Below, piece after piece: positions 42,537 to 54,246 of a DNA stretch of 64,000 nt (positions are counted from its first letter, which is position 1; each line of letters opens with the position of its first letter). The notes under the pieces were generated by a model. That model was not told the DNA's origin and ran no database searches. It was given only the letters and a program-made list of their open reading frames with translations. The translations under genes were made by a program, and so were the position numbers. Location: assembly GCF_002224675.1 (NCBI RefSeq), contig NZ_NMPZ01000001.1, positions 186,001 through 250,000 of the forward strand, written 5' to 3'. This DNA comes from Segatella copri. GTDB lineage: Bacteria > Bacteroidota > Bacteroidia > Bacteroidales > Bacteroidaceae.

Positions 42537-45149
42537 TTACTCCTGAACGTTCTCGTCTTCTTGATTCTCCAACTCAGTTTCAGCCTCGACAACTTCTTCT
42601 GCTGTCTTGGCACCCACTGTGTCATTCTCAATCTCCTCGCTCTTCTTGGCCCAGGCAGAACGGCTCTCCTCCTCTACCGAAGCTTCAAGCTCTGAGCTCA
42701 TCACCTTACATACGCTGGCAATGACATCATTTTTCTTTGTCAGATTGATGAGGCGAACACCCTGAGTTGCACGACCCATCACGCGGCAGTCTGCCACTGC
42801 AAGACGAATCACGATACCACTCTGGTTGATGATCATCAGGTCGTTTTCATCAGTAACGTTCTTGATAGCAACCAGACGACCGGTCTTTTCGGTGATGTTG
42901 AGTGTCTTCACACCCTTACCACCACGGTTGGTAACACGGTAATCAACTACGTCTGAACGCTTACCATAACCCTGCTCACTTACTACCATGACCGTCTCCT
43001 TCTCTGGATCATTGACTACAATCATACCAATCAATGCATCATCACCCTCATCGAGACGCATACCACGAACACCGGTAGAAGTACGTCCCATGGTGCGGAT
43101 CTGATTCTCATCGAAGCGAACGGCACGACCATTGCGGTTAGCGAGAATCAACTCATTATGGCCATTGGTCAAGCGAACATCTACCACCTCATCGCCTTCA
43201 ACGATATTGATGGCAATCACACCGTTGGCACGAGGACGAGAGTATGCTTCCAGACAGGTCTTCTTGACTGTACCATTCTTGGTAGCGAAGACTACATAGT
43301 GGCTATTGATGAACTCTGCATCATTCAATCCCTTCAATCGGAGGAATGCGTTTACCTGATCATCGCTCTCAATGTTGAGGAGGTTCTGGATTGCACGACC
43401 CTTGGAGTTGCGGTCGCCCTCTGGAATCTCGTAGCACTTCAACCAGTAGCAGCGGCCCTTCTTGGTGAAGAACAGCATCGTCTGGTGCATTGTTGCAGGA
43501 TAGATATACTCGGTAAAGTCCTTATCACGGGTGCGGGCACCCTTGGCACCAACACCACCGCGAGCCTGCTCACGGAACTCTGACAATGGAGTACGCTTGA
43601 TGTATCCGAGATGACTGACTGTGATAACCACAGGATCGTTTGGATAGAAGTCCTCTGGATTAAACTCGTGATCGTCTGGCTTGATCATAGTACGACGTGC
43701 ATCGCCATACTTCTCCTTCACCTCATTGAGTTCATCCTTCATCACCTTCTTGCAAAGTTCTGGATCGTTCAAGATCTGGTTCAAGTAGTCGATGGTCTTC
43801 ATCAACTCATTGAATTCATTGTGCAACTGCTCCAGGCGCAAGCCAGTTAACTGGCTGAGGCGCATGTCAACAATAGCCTTACTCTGCAGTTCGTCGAGTT
43901 CAAAACGCTTCTCCAAGTTGCGCTGAGCATCAGAAGGAGTCTTGCTGGCACGGATGATATGAACCACCTCATCAATATTATCGCAGGCGATAATCAATCC
44001 CTCGAGGATATGAGCACGCTCCTGTGCCTTCTTCAATTCAAACTGGGTACGACGGATTGTAACATCATGACGATGTTCAACGAAGTACTTCACGCATTCC
44101 TTCAAACTCAGAAGACGTGGACGGCCATTAACAAGAGCGATACAATTTACTGAGAAAGAGCTCTGAAGAGCTGTCAACTTGAAGAGTTTGTTCAAGAGAA
44201 CATTAGCATTCGCATCACGCTTTACATCAACCACGATACGCATACCCTGGCGGCCAGACTCATCGTTAACATTGGCAATACCATCCACTCTGCCTTCCTT
44301 GGCAAGATCAGCAATAGCCATCACGAGCTGCTCCTTGTTGACACCATAAGGAATCTCGGTGATGACAATCTTATCATGATTTTCACCAGACTCGATTTCT
44401 GCAGTAGCACGTACCACGATTCTACCCTTACCGGTCTCGTAGGCATCCTTCACTCCCTGGATACCATAGATGGTAGCACCAGTAGGGAAATCAGGAGCAG
44501 GGATATACTGCATCAAGCCGTCTGTATCAATATCATTATTGTCGATGTAAGCACAGCAGCCATCAATTACTTCACCCAGGTTGTGGGTAGGAATATTGGT
44601 AGCCATACCTACAGCAATACCGTTACCGCCATTTACCAGCAGATTAGGTATCTTGGTAGGCATTACGGAAGGTTCCTGGAGTGTGTCGTCGAAGTTGTTC
44701 ATCATATCAACGGTCTCCTTGTCGAGGTCGTCCATGATGTGCTCACCCATCTTGGAGAGTCGGCACTCTGTATAACGCATCGCTGCAGGAGAGTCGCCGT
44801 CCACAGAACCGAAGTTACCCTGTCCATCAATCAAAGTGTAACGCATGTTCCACTCCTGACCCATACGAACCAAGGCACCATACACAGAAAAGTCACCATG
44901 TGGGTGGTACTTACCAAGTACCTCACCAACTACGCGGGCACACTTCTTGTAAGGTTTATCACTGGTGTTTCCAATACCCAGCATACCATAGAGGATACGG
45001 CGGTGCACAGGCTTGAAACCATCGCGTACATCAGGGAGGGCACGAGCCACAATCACTGACATCGAATAGTCGATGTAGCTAGACTTCATCTCCTCCTCAA
45101 TGTTTATTTTCATGATTCTATCATGATCCATTGTCTGATTTTCGTCCAT
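42537..45149 (-). CDS. gyrA: DNA gyrase subunit A, with Phe at the main quinolone-resistance position
   Basis: 870 residues. The N-terminal winged-helix/tower part has the catalytic Tyr126 in AAMRYTE and the quinolone-resistance region [10 protein letters not shown] (residues 82-91). The C-terminal beta-pinwheel carries the GyrA-box-like NRGGKG near 753-758, and a long acidic tail ends the protein. Residue 87 (Ser83 in E. coli numbering) is Phe, encoded by TTT at 44889-44891, and residue 91 (Asp87 in E. coli) is Gly. With GyrB, not in this window, it introduces negative supercoils. It is preceded by a long leader of about 195 bases and its own promoter box. Confidence 0.97.
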   Translation of the reverse strand: MDENQTMDHDRIMKINIEEEMKSSYIDYSMSVIVARALPDVRDGFKPVHRRILYGMLGIGNTSDKPYKKCARVVGEVLGKYHPHGDFSVYGALVRMGQEWNMRYTLIDGQGNFGSVDGDSPAAMRYTECRLSKMGEHIMDDLDKETVDMMNNFDDTLQEPSVMPTKIPNLLVNGGNGIAVGMATNIPTHNLGEVIDGCCAYIDNNDIDTDGLMQYIPAPDFPTGATIYGIQGVKDAYETGKGRIVVRATAEIESGENHDKIVITEIPYGVNKEQLVMAIADLAKEGRVDGIANVNDESGRQGMRIVVDVKRDANANVLLNKLFKLTALQSSFSVNCIALVNGRPRLLSLKECVKYFVEHRHDVTIRRTQFELKKAQERAHILEGLIIACDNIDEVVHIIRASKTPSDAQRNLEKRFELDELQSKAIVDMRLSQLTGLRLEQLHNEFNELMKTIDYLNQILNDPELCKKVMKDELNEVKEKYGDARRTMIKPDDHEFNPEDFYPNDPVVITVSHLGYIKRTPLSEFREQARGGVGAKGARTRDKDFTEYIYPATMHQTMLFFTKKGRCYWLKCYEIPEGDRNSKGRAIQNLLNIESDDQVNAFLRLKGLNDAEFINSHYVVFATKNGTVKKTCLEAYSRPRANGVIAINIVEGDEVVDVRLTNGHNELILANRNGRAVRFDENQIRTMGRTSTGVRGMRLDEGDDALIGMIVVNDPEKETVMVVSEQGYGKRSDVVDYRVTNRGGKGVKTLNITEKTGRLVAIKNVTDENDLMIINQSGIVIRLAVADCRVMGRATQGVRLINLTKKNDVIASVCKVMSSELEASVEEESRSAWAKKSEEIENDTVGAKTAEEVVEAETELENQEDENVQE

Positions 45150-45347
45150 ATTTAAATTTTAATTGTTTATACCTTATTATATATATACCTATTTACCTTC
45201 TATTTTCAGGCGTTGACAGGTATTTGCCACCATCCAAGGGAGAAGCATCAGCGATTGCTTCCAACCAACCTCTCAAAAATGACTCGAAATTGCGTTTAAG
45301 GGCTTTTTCTTGCGTTTTAAGCCGTTTTAGCCTCTGCAAAATCACGA

Positions 45348-45355
45348 CAAAGGTA
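45348..45355 (-). promoter_or_regulatory. -7 box of gyrA
   Basis: TACCTTTG on the minus strand fits TAnnTTTG. The leader to the gyrA start is about 195 bases and holds short frames but nothing I can name. The gap 45150-45503 also holds the divergent clpC promoter. Confidence 0.65.
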
Positions 45356-45472
45356 CAAAAATAAAATGAAATAAAAGGCATAGAATCGAAAAAAAACGAT
45401 AATTTAGCATTAATTGTGTTTTAAAGAAGTAAAAAAGTTGCCTAAACTCTTGTTTGTTACCAAAATAATGTG

Positions 45473-45480
45473 TACTTTTG
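45473..45480 (+). promoter_or_regulatory. -7 box of clpC
   Basis: TACTTTTG fits TAnnTTTG, with TTGTTTG 16-20 bases upstream as a -33 candidate; the start is 23 bases downstream. Confidence 0.75.
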
Positions 45481-45503
45481 CATTTGAATTTAATGAGTAA
45501 GAC

Positions 45504-48338
45504 ATGCAAAATCCATTTCAACATATCAACGACGTACTCAACTACAGTGGCAAAGAAGCCTACCGTATGTTGGGAAATCAGGTGAACACTGAGCACCTGA
45601 TGTTGGGAATCCTGCATTGTAACAACAAGCAGGTGAACGATATTTTCGAGCATTTTGGCATCAACACCGACGTACTCCGCTCCACGCTTTACGATTCGCA
45701 GGAACAGGCGATAGACAAAATCTCTGCTGAGGAAATTGCGGAAACAGAAGAAGGACGAGCCTTGAAGTACGACAAGGAGACCAGCGAAGTTATCAGCGAA
45801 GCCATTATCGAAGCTCGTCTCTGTGAGGGAAAGGCTGCTTTGGTACAACCGGAGCACCTGCTGCTCGCCATCCTGAAGAAGGATGAGTGCGACCCTGCCA
45901 AACTGCTCATCACACAAGGTCTGACCTATAAGAAACTGTTCGACTATATCAATGGTATCAACCTGGACATTGACAACAAACTTAATAAGTTGAACCAAGA
46001 AGTAGAGAACTACAAGCGCAATCAGATTGACGGGGATTCAGAACAGGAAGCTGTAGATGAAAAACCGGAAACAGAGACTGCGCCAGAGCAGGAACAAGAA
46101 TCTGCCGAAGGCGACATCAACATGATTGACCTGCGAGATAAGCAACAGCTTCCAGAAAATCAGGAAGAAGCCGATACTTCTACCCTTCCTGACGGTGCAG
46201 CTTCAGCCCAGGACAGTCAGGGAGACCTGCTGGACCCAGAGGAGGAACCACTCGACTTCAGTGAAAATCAAAATTCCGACAACGGAAAGCTGGGTGGCAA
46301 CAACGGCAAGAATGCACGCAATGTGGTGGGCGCCAAGCCAACTAAGTCGAATACTCCATATCTGGACAAGTTCAGCTACGATCTGACCAAGGCTGCCAAG
46401 GACGGAAGCCTGGATCCTGTAGTAGGAAGAGACAAGGAGATTACCCGCCTGATGGAGATTCTGGGAAGAAGAAAGAAAAACAACCCAGTATTAATAGGTG
46501 AACCTGGTGTTGGCAAAAGTGCCATCGTAGAAGGACTGGCACAGATGATTGCCAAGGGCGACCAGAGTTCCCTCTTCTTCAACAAGCGAGTATTGAGTCT
46601 CGATATGACAGGCATTGTTGCCGGCACCAAGTATAGAGGTCAGTTTGAGGAGCGCATCAAGGGCGTCATCAAGGAACTGGAGAGAAACCCGAACATCATC
46701 GTTTTCATCGATGAAATTCACACTTTGATTGGTGCGGGTGGCGCAGAAGGAAGTATGGATGCTGCCAACATCATGAAACCAGCTCTGGCACGTGGCTTCA
46801 TCCAGTGCATCGGAGCCACCACCCTCAACGAATATCGCAAGAGTATTGAAAAGGATGGTGCTTTGGAGCGTAGATTCCAGAAGATCATCGTAGAACCTAC
46901 TACTGCCGAAGAGACGCTGGAGATTCTGCATAACATCAAGGAGAAATACGAAGAGCATCATAATGTGAGCTACACAGACGAAGCACTGAAAGCATGTGTA
47001 AAGCTTGCTGACAGATACATGCACGACCGTTCCTTCCCAGATAAGGCCATTGATGTGATGGACGAGGCTGGCGCTCACATTCACATTAACAGTGCGACCG
47101 TCCCTGACGAACTCATAGAGGCTGAAAAGAAACTCAATGCAACCATCGCCAAAAAACAGGCTGCCGTGGCAAGCCAGAATTTCGAGATGGCTGCAACATT
47201 GAGAGACTACCAGACAAAGCAGGAACACGACATTGAGATGATGCGCAAGCAATGGGAGCATGGCGATCCGAACCACCGTGTCACCCTAGACGAAACGGAA
47301 ATCGCCAAGGTAGTAAGCAACATGACAGGCATCCCTGTCCAGCAAATGGCAGAGAGCGATAATATTCGGCTGAGAAATATGGGCAAGGTACTCAAGGAAA
47401 AAGTGATTGCCCAGGACGCTGCCATCGACAAGGTTGTGAAATCCATCCAGCGCAACCGCATGGGACTGAAAGACCCTAACCACCCTATCGGTGTGTTTAT
47501 GTTCCTTGGTCCTACAGGTGTTGGAAAGACCTACCTCGCCAAGAAACTGGCAGAAGAGATGTTCGGTTCGGCAGATGCACTCTTCAGAATCGACATGAGC
47601 GAGTATGCTGAAGGATTCAACACTTCACGCCTCATCGGTTCGCCTCCAGGATACGTTGGCTATGATGAAGGTGGACAGTTGACAGAGAAAGTACGCCGCA
47701 AACCATACAGCATCGTTCTGCTGGATGAGATAGAGAAGGCAAACAGCCAGGTGTTCAATCTCCTGCTGCAGGTAATGGATGAAGGAAGACTGACAGATGG
47801 AAACGGTCGTCTGATAGACTTCCGTAACACCATCATCATCATGACCTCCAACGCCGGTACCCGACAGCTCAAGGAATTCGGCAGAGGCGTAGGTTTCAAT
47901 GCAGGCGGAATCGGCAGCAACGGGATGCCTATCGACGAAAAGGATAAGGAATATGCTCGCAGCGTCATTCAGAAGCATCTGTCCAAGCAGTTTGCTCCGG
48001 AATTTCTCAACCGTCTCGATGAGATTATCACCTTCGACCAGCTCGATTTGCCTGCTATCACCAGCATCGTAGATCTGGAGCTGAAATCTCTCGTAAAGCG
48101 AATTGAGAATCTGGGCTATCATTTCCAGATGACCGACAAGGCAAAGGAATTCGTGGCCAGCAAGGGATACGATGTGCAGTTTGGTGCCCGACCATTGAAG
48201 CGGGCTATTCAGAACTACGTGGAGGACGGACTCTGCGAGCTGCTGATGGAAGGTAACCTGAAGCCAGGAGCCACCATCAGCATCGGAAAGAATCCGAAGA
48301 AAGACGAATTGACTTTCAAAAATATGATAAAAGATTAA
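45504..48338 (+). CDS. clpC: ClpC-type AAA+ unfoldase (Clp protease ATP-binding subunit)
   Basis: 944 residues, longer than ClpC's usual 810-860. Order: two Clp-N repeats (about 1-150), an extra acidic, Pro/Glu/Gln-rich linker (about 165-275), AAA1 with Walker A GEPGVGKS at 332-339, a short coiled-coil/UVR-like middle domain (about 525-570, [17 protein letters not shown]) as in ClpC, then AAA2 with Walker A GPTGVGKT at 669-676. The stretch [10 protein letters not shown] (about 792-801) has a VGF tripeptide that fits the ClpP-docking loop. It unfolds protein substrates for ClpP. ClpP is not in this window. The long acidic linker is unusual. Confidence 0.92.
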   Translation: MQNPFQHINDVLNYSGKEAYRMLGNQVNTEHLMLGILHCNNKQVNDIFEHFGINTDVLRSTLYDSQEQAIDKISAEEIAETEEGRALKYDKETSEVISEAIIEARLCEGKAALVQPEHLLLAILKKDECDPAKLLITQGLTYKKLFDYINGINLDIDNKLNKLNQEVENYKRNQIDGDSEQEAVDEKPETETAPEQEQESAEGDINMIDLRDKQQLPENQEEADTSTLPDGAASAQDSQGDLLDPEEEPLDFSENQNSDNGKLGGNNGKNARNVVGAKPTKSNTPYLDKFSYDLTKAAKDGSLDPVVGRDKEITRLMEILGRRKKNNPVLIGEPGVGKSAIVEGLAQMIAKGDQSSLFFNKRVLSLDMTGIVAGTKYRGQFEERIKGVIKELERNPNIIVFIDEIHTLIGAGGAEGSMDAANIMKPALARGFIQCIGATTLNEYRKSIEKDGALERRFQKIIVEPTTAEETLEILHNIKEKYEEHHNVSYTDEALKACVKLADRYMHDRSFPDKAIDVMDEAGAHIHINSATVPDELIEAEKKLNATIAKKQAAVASQNFEMAATLRDYQTKQEHDIEMMRKQWEHGDPNHRVTLDETEIAKVVSNMTGIPVQQMAESDNIRLRNMGKVLKEKVIAQDAAIDKVVKSIQRNRMGLKDPNHPIGVFMFLGPTGVGKTYLAKKLAEEMFGSADALFRIDMSEYAEGFNTSRLIGSPPGYVGYDEGGQLTEKVRRKPYSIVLLDEIEKANSQVFNLLLQVMDEGRLTDGNGRLIDFRNTIIIMTSNAGTRQLKEFGRGVGFNAGGIGSNGMPIDEKDKEYARSVIQKHLSKQFAPEFLNRLDEIITFDQLDLPAITSIVDLELKSLVKRIENLGYHFQMTDKAKEFVASKGYDVQFGARPLKRAIQNYVEDGLCELLMEGNLKPGATISIGKNPKKDELTFKNMIKD

Positions 48339-48360
48339 TTTGGTATAGATATTTTTACTT

Positions 48361-48397
48361 ATGGGAGCTTGTCTGTAAAGGCAGGCCCCATTTTTTT
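48361..48397 (+). terminator. Terminator after clpC
   Basis: ATGGGAGCTTGTCT (48361-48374) pairs with AGGCAGGCCCCAT (48379-48391) with a bulge and wobbles, followed by seven T. Confidence 0.75.
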
Positions 48398-48461
48398 GTT
48401 AATGATAGTTAACCGGAAGAAAACTCTTCACAAATTATTTTCTCAATTAGAAAATTTTGGT

Positions 48462-48469
48462 TACCTTTG
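48462..48469 (+). promoter_or_regulatory. Promoter of the tRNA pair
   Basis: TACCTTTG fits TAnnTTTG, 20 bases before the first tRNA. Confidence 0.7.
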
Positions 48470-48488
48470 CATTCACTTAAAGAGAAAA

Positions 48489-48561
<73 letters not shown>

Positions 48562-48613
48562 CTCTTTTCTTCAGCAAGCCGTGCTTGCATCTCCCTCCAA
48601 AAGTTTTTTGTCT

Positions 48614-48684
48614 GCGAGATTAGCACATCGGTAGTGCACGGGCTTCCCAAGCCTGTGAGGCGGGTTCGACTCCCGTATCTCGCT
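48614..48684 (+). tRNA. tRNA-Gly (anticodon CCC)
   Basis: Acceptor GCGAGAT/ATCTCGC, anticodon stem CGGGC/GCCTG with loop TTCCCAA, T-arm CGGGTTCGACTCCCG. CCA is not encoded. Reads GGG. It lies 52 bases after tRNA-Thr, probably in one transcript. Confidence 0.97.
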
Positions 48685-48716
48685 CCATCTTCGATATAAG
48701 ATACCGATATTTTTTA

Positions 48717-48724
48717 TACCTTTG
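48717..48724 (+). promoter_or_regulatory. Promoter of the small-ORF gene
   Basis: TACCTTTG fits TAnnTTTG; it starts a unit that ends at the terminator at 49021-49070. A leader of about 110 bases precedes the ORF. Confidence 0.65.
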
Positions 48725-48843
48725 CATCAGATTTCAGAAAGATAAGAATTTCTTTTCTAATAGGTACGGTTCCTTTTTAATTAGGTTCAAATTCCTTTTC
48801 AGAAAGATTTAGGTATCGAGAAAGAAATAGATGATATTCTATT

Positions 48844-48990
48844 ATGAAACTAACGAATATAACAAATAACAAACAATATAAACAGATCATGAAAGAGCTT
48901 TGGACTACTGGCGACACCCAGAAGGTAGCAGAGGGCGTACTCGGCTTCGACTACATCTGGCAATACCAATTGAAAAGACAATATAAATAG
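48844..48990 (+). CDS. Small protein of unknown function (48 aa)
   Basis: MKLTNITNNKQYKQIMKELW at the start, then a hydrophilic, weakly helical sequence with TTGDTQKVAEGVLGFDYIWQ and a basic end QLKRQYK. There is no signal peptide or membrane segment. A second start at residue 16 (MKELWTT) would give 33 residues. I do not recognise the family. Support for a gene: a TAnnTTTG box upstream (48717), an uninterrupted frame and one of the strongest terminators in the window 30 bases after the stop. The same unit could instead be a small RNA. No ribosome-binding signal is obvious, which is usual in Bacteroidota. Confidence 0.5.
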   Translation: MKLTNITNNKQYKQIMKELWTTGDTQKVAEGVLGFDYIWQYQLKRQYK

Positions 48991-49020
48991 GTATTATTAG
49001 AAGGTAAAAAGATAACGTAA

Positions 49021-49070
49021 AGTCCGGTAAGGCAAGCGAAAGCTTGATTCTTACCGGACTATTTTTTTTT
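49021..49070 (+). terminator. Very strong terminator of the small-ORF unit
   Basis: AGTCCGGTAAG (49021-49031) and CTTACCGGACT (49050-49060) form an 11-bp stem around an inner hairpin (CAAGC-GAAA-GCTTG), followed by nine T. Confidence 0.95.
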
Positions 49071-49084
49071 GAAATGGTCTGATG

Positions 49085-49136
49085 CTTAAGATAAATTAAA
49101 GCCAATAGCTTCTTAAGATAAATAAAGCCAATAGAT
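49085..49136. repeat. Tandem duplication at the end of the small membrane protein gene
   Basis: CTTAAGATAAAT(T)AAAGCCAATAG occurs twice, about 28 bases apart. The copy at about 49112-49134 contains the stop and last codons of the small membrane protein; the other lies just past its stop. Confidence 0.75.
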
Positions 49137-49268
49137 GGCTGCAAGAACAGCTACGAGAATAACTCCCACCACCGTTTTGACCAAACAGGTTGCAACCTTC
49201 TTCAGGATAAAGAGACCAACAACCAGCGCCACCAGGGCAAAAGCATAATAAAGGAAATCATTATCCAT
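49113..49268 (-). CDS. Small membrane protein (51 aa)
   Basis: MDNDFLYYAFALVALVVGLFILKKVATCLVKTVVGVILVAVLAAIYWLYLS: two hydrophobic helices (about residues 5-22 and 28-48) with KK between them. An upstream extension to 49328 is open but lies inside the RluA frame and lacks membrane character, so the ATG at 49268 is preferred. It overlaps the RluA stop by 8 bases (ATGGATAA), suggesting coupled translation. Function unknown; it resembles hydrophobic small proteins that sit in the inner membrane. Confidence 0.65.
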   Translation of the reverse strand: MDNDFLYYAFALVALVVGLFILKKVATCLVKTVVGVILVAVLAAIYWLYLS

Positions 49269-50283
49269 TCCGTCCCTCCTTTCTGAATGGCTTGCGGTTT
49301 GCCTCCTTAGGATTTCGGCCTCTTTCATCGAAAGGTCTGTTGTCTTCCTTCATCGCCCTGACGAATTCATTTGGAATCGGAGTTTCGAATTCCATTGGCT
49401 GATGGGTTACCGGATGATAGAAGCAGAGAACATAGGCGTGCAGGCAAAGGCGACCACATGGATCATCACCATTACCATACTTGATGTCTCCACATACAGG
49501 ATGACCCATATCGGCTGTATGAACACGAATCTGGTTCTTACGGCCTGTCTCCAACTTATACTCTACCAGAGAATGCGCTGTGGTTCGTTGCAGGGTATGG
49601 AAATGGGTAACAGCATACTTGCCACCATTGTCAGTATCACTGGCAAAGGTAATGTACGCCTTGTTGTCCTTCAACCAGTTGGCAACCGTACCTTCATCTT
49701 CCTCCATCTCTCCAGAAACCAGCGCCACGTATCGGCGGTCATATACATTATGGTGCCAGTCGTCTTCCAGGGCAAGTTCTGTCTGCTTGTCCTTGGCGTA
49801 AATCATCAAGCCCGAAGTATCTCGGTCAAGGCGGTGCACCACGTGAGCCTGACAGTTCTGACGGGTCTTGTGGAAGTAATCATCCAATACGCTCTTTACA
49901 TTCAGGGTAGAATGACCGGCAGCCATACTGAGAATGCCCACGTTCTTTTCGATGACGATAAGATAACGATCCTCATAGACAATCTTAAGATAACGGCTCT
50001 TGAAGACATCCTGGTTCTTCTTGGTCTTGCTCACGCTCACCTTCATACCAGGTTTCAGGGCATAGTCAAACTGGGTGATGGTTTTGCCATCCACCTTGAT
50101 TCCCCTGCCCTGCAGAGTCTGCTTCACCTTGGTCTTACTAGGACCTTTCACGTTTTCCATCAGCCATTCCAGCAACTGCGCAGGCTTCTCCACCCTGTAG
50201 TGGTCGTATTCATTGGGATTTCCGTAGCCATAAGCATTGTTGGTGTGCTTACTAAAATTTCCTTTTCTATTTTGTTGTCTCAT
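49261..50283 (-). CDS. RluA-family pseudouridine synthase
   Basis: 340 residues. An N-terminal S4-like RNA-binding segment (about 36-90, LLEWLMENVKGPSKTKVKQTLQGRGIKVDGK) precedes the catalytic domain. The active-site motif HRLDRDTSG lies at 150-158, with catalytic D153, and the family segment 'KYAVTHFHTLQRTTAHSLVEYKLETGRKNQIRVH' follows. It isomerises uridine in rRNA or tRNA. The tail (from about 310) is rich in Arg, Lys and Asn (NRPFDERGRNPKEANRKPFRKEGRNG), which may help RNA binding. The target position cannot be told from the sequence. Confidence 0.92.
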   Translation of the reverse strand: MRQQNRKGNFSKHTNNAYGYGNPNEYDHYRVEKPAQLLEWLMENVKGPSKTKVKQTLQGRGIKVDGKTITQFDYALKPGMKVSVSKTKKNQDVFKSRYLKIVYEDRYLIVIEKNVGILSMAAGHSTLNVKSVLDDYFHKTRQNCQAHVVHRLDRDTSGLMIYAKDKQTELALEDDWHHNVYDRRYVALVSGEMEEDEGTVANWLKDNKAYITFASDTDNGGKYAVTHFHTLQRTTAHSLVEYKLETGRKNQIRVHTADMGHPVCGDIKYGNGDDPCGRLCLHAYVLCFYHPVTHQPMEFETPIPNEFVRAMKEDNRPFDERGRNPKEANRKPFRKEGRNG

Positions 50284-50373
50284 GTTCTAAAACCAATTTC
50301 GTGTTTTGGATTCATCTTATGTTCTTAACACTCAAACCGAAGAATCAGCCCCTATTGGCGCCAATTCAGCCTA

Positions 50374-50381
50374 CAAAAGTA
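50374..50381 (-). promoter_or_regulatory. Promoter of the RluA gene
   Basis: TACTTTTG on the minus strand with TTTG 19 bases upstream. A leader of about 90 bases follows with a TTGGCGCCAA palindrome. Confidence 0.7.
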
Positions 50382-50475
50382 AGACTTTTCTGCAAAATAA
50401 CAAAGAGTAGCCCAGTTTTTAACTAAAAATTAGTAACTTTTGCCAATAAAACATTGATATACAAATAATTTTTCG

Positions 50476-50483
50476 TACCTTTG
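50476..50483 (+). promoter_or_regulatory. -7 box of the ABC-F gene
   Basis: TACCTTTG fits TAnnTTTG, 48 bases before the start. Confidence 0.75.
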
Positions 50484-50528
50484 CACCCAAATAAAGATAA
50501 AATCAGATAAAAAGATATTTAGAAATAA

Positions 50529-52151
<1,623 letters not shown>

Positions 52152-52189
52152 TAATAGAAAACCATATTAATTCATTTAGTTTTATACAA

Positions 52190-52226
52190 GTGCCAATTCG
52201 ATGAGAATCGAGTTGGCACACTTTTT
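52190..52226 (+). terminator. Terminator after the ABC-F gene
   Basis: GTGCCAATTCGAT (52190-52202) pairs with ATCGAGTTGGCAC (52207-52219) (one wobble), followed by T5 after ACAC. Confidence 0.88.
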
Positions 52227-52253
52227 GTCAAAACAACCAACAAAAGAATAATC

Positions 52254-52925
52254 ATGTTTAAAAAATTTAAGGCTATGTCAAAAGAAAAGAAAATTAATAT
52301 AGAGGACGGTAACGCAAAGGAACAGGTTCTCAATGAGAATGCAGAACAGAACGCTACCCAGAATAACGATAACGTAGAGAATAAGACTGATGAGCAGAAT
52401 GCTGAAAAGACTGACACAAAGTCGGCTGACACTGACAGTCAGGCAGAGAATACTGACAATGCGGCAGACAAGGCAGAAGTTGACCCTCTGAAGAAGGCTC
52501 AGCAGGAAGTAGAAGAGCTCAAGAAGGCTTTGCTTTACAAGACTGCCGAGTTTGAGAACTACCGCAAGCGCACCATGAAGGAGAAGACAGAACTGATTCT
52601 CAATGGTGGCGAGAAGACCATCTCTGCCATCCTTCCTGTCCTCGACGACTTTGAGCGCGCACTCGCCGACAAGAGCGAAGATCCTAAGGCTATCAAGGAA
52701 GGTGTACAGATGATTTTCAACAAGTTCATCAAGACACTTGAAGGTCTCGGCGTGAAGAAGATTGAGACTGCTGACAAGGATTTCGATGTAGATTTCCACG
52801 AGGCAATCGCTATGGTACCAGGAATGGGCGATGACAAGAAGGGTAAGGTAATCGACTGCGTACAGACTGGTTACACCCTCAATGACAAGGTGATTCGTCA
52901 CGCTAAAGTAGCAGTAGGTCAATAA
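52254..52925 (+). CDS. grpE: Nucleotide exchange factor GrpE
   Basis: 223 residues from the ATG at 52254; a second ATG at 52275 (MSKEKKINIEDGN) is equally possible. Residues about 10-70 are a low-complexity acidic stretch of Glu, Asn, Asp and Thr. A coiled-coil (KKAQQEVEELKKALLYKTAEFENYRKRTMKEKTE, about 80-115) precedes the GrpE signature: FERAL near 136-140, 'LEGLGVKKIETADKDFDVDFHEAIAMVPG' near 163-190, and a C-terminal GYTLNDKVIRHAKVAVGQ. It frees ADP from DnaK. The dnaJ gene follows 14 bases on; dnaK is not in this window. Confidence 0.95.
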   Translation: MFKKFKAMSKEKKINIEDGNAKEQVLNENAEQNATQNNDNVENKTDEQNAEKTDTKSADTDSQAENTDNAADKAEVDPLKKAQQEVEELKKALLYKTAEFENYRKRTMKEKTELILNGGEKTISAILPVLDDFERALADKSEDPKAIKEGVQMIFNKFIKTLEGLGVKKIETADKDFDVDFHEAIAMVPGMGDDKKGKVIDCVQTGYTLNDKVIRHAKVAVGQ

Positions 52926-52939
52926 AAATATAGAGAAAA

Positions 52940-54100
52940 ATGGCAAAGAGAGACTATTACGAGGTGCTGGGCGTAGATAAGCAGGCATCAGAAGACGAAA
53001 TTAAGAAGGCTTACCGCAAGATAGCCATCAAATATCATCCAGACCGCAACCCTGGCAACAAGGAGGCTGAGGAAAAATTCAAGGAAGCTGCCGAAGCATA
53101 CGAGGTTCTTCACGACCCTCAGAAGCGCCAGCAGTACGATCAGTTTGGATTCAACGGTCCTCAGGGAGGATTTGGCGGTTTCGGCGGTGGCGCAGGCATG
53201 GACATGAACGACATCTTCTCGATGTTTGGCGACATCTTCGGCGGTCACGGTGGATTCGGTGGCGGTTTCGGCGGATTTGGCGGAAGTGCCCAGCCACAGC
53301 AGTACCAGGGTAGAGACTTGCGCGTACAGGCTAAGCTTACTTTGGAAGAGGCTTACGCAGGTTGCACCAAGAAGTTCAAGATTCGCAAGGACGTTCCATG
53401 TTCTTCTTGCCATGGTACAGGATGTGAGAGTGGTTCTCAGCCAGAGACCTGCCCTACCTGTCACGGAACAGGTTACACTGTTCGCACCGTCCGTTCTATG
53501 TTCGGTACCATGCAGACCCAGGCTGCCTGCCCTACTTGCGGCGGCGAAGGTCACATTATCAAGAACAAGTGTAAAGCTTGCGGCGGCGACGGAATCGTAA
53601 CTGGCGAGGAGGTTGTAGAGATCAACATCCCAGCTGGTGTTGATGACGGAATGGTTGTAACAGTTCCAGGAAAGGGAGGCGCTGGTAAGCACAATGGCGT
53701 AAACGGCGATCTTCAGGTGATTGTACGTGTAGAAAAGAACGAGAACTTTGAGCGTAAGGACAAGGATCTCTACTACAATCTCGTACTCGACTTCTCTACA
53801 GCCGTTCTCGGTGGTGAGGTAGAAATCCCAACATTGGAGGGAAAGACTACCATCAAGATTGAACCGGGCACCCAGCCGGGCAAACAGGTTCGCCTTCGTG
53901 GCAAGGGAATGCCAGCCATCCAGGGATACGGTTACGGAAAAGGAGACATCATCGTGAATATCACTGTCTATATTCCTAAGACTCTGAACAAGGAGGAGAA
54001 GGAACTGGTGAAGAAGTTCAAGGAGTGCGAGAACTTCCAGGCCGACAAGGCTACCAAGAAGTCTCTCTTCGACAGCATCAAGAATCTCTTCAATAAATAA
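52940..54100 (+). CDS. dnaJ: Chaperone DnaJ
   Basis: 386 residues with the full DnaJ layout. J domain (1-70) with HPD at 33-35 in KYHPDRNPG; Gly/Phe-rich stretch (about 73-125); zinc domain with four CxxCxGxG repeats (CSSCHGTG about 153, CPTCHGTG about 170, CPTCGGEG about 196, CKACGGDG about 212); and C-terminal substrate-binding folds ([19 protein letters not shown] near 231 onward). It stimulates DnaK ATPase and delivers unfolded clients. It follows grpE after 14 bases and ends 70 bases before a terminator, so grpE-dnaJ form one operon. Confidence 0.97.
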   Translation: MAKRDYYEVLGVDKQASEDEIKKAYRKIAIKYHPDRNPGNKEAEEKFKEAAEAYEVLHDPQKRQQYDQFGFNGPQGGFGGFGGGAGMDMNDIFSMFGDIFGGHGGFGGGFGGFGGSAQPQQYQGRDLRVQAKLTLEEAYAGCTKKFKIRKDVPCSSCHGTGCESGSQPETCPTCHGTGYTVRTVRSMFGTMQTQAACPTCGGEGHIIKNKCKACGGDGIVTGEEVVEINIPAGVDDGMVVTVPGKGGAGKHNGVNGDLQVIVRVEKNENFERKDKDLYYNLVLDFSTAVLGGEVEIPTLEGKTTIKIEPGTQPGKQVRLRGKGMPAIQGYGYGKGDIIVNITVYIPKTLNKEEKELVKKFKECENFQADKATKKSLFDSIKNLFNK

Positions 54101-54169
54101 CTCTCTCCCATCATGAGGAGAAAGTGATTTCTAGAGAACAATATTTTTCTAGACAAACAAAAGATTACT

Positions 54170-54217
54170 GGCAATCTCAATCATTGGCTGACGCCGGTGT
54201 TGGGATTGCCTCTTTTT
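54170..54217 (+). terminator. Terminator after dnaJ
   Basis: GGCAATCTCAA (54170-54180) pairs with TTGGGATTGCC (54200-54210), followed by TCTTTTTG. Confidence 0.8.
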
Positions 54218-54246
54218 GTTTATACACATTATTATATATATAGGAA

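Noticed and set aside
42519..42556. Terminator between gyrA and the TPR gene
   Set aside because: CGTTCAGGA/TCCTGAACG pairs around the gyrA stop, but no T-run follows on the minus strand.
49269..49328. N-terminal extension of the small membrane protein
   Set aside because: It lies within the RluA coding sequence and has no membrane-like or signal features; the ATG at 49268 with the 8-base overlap is more natural.
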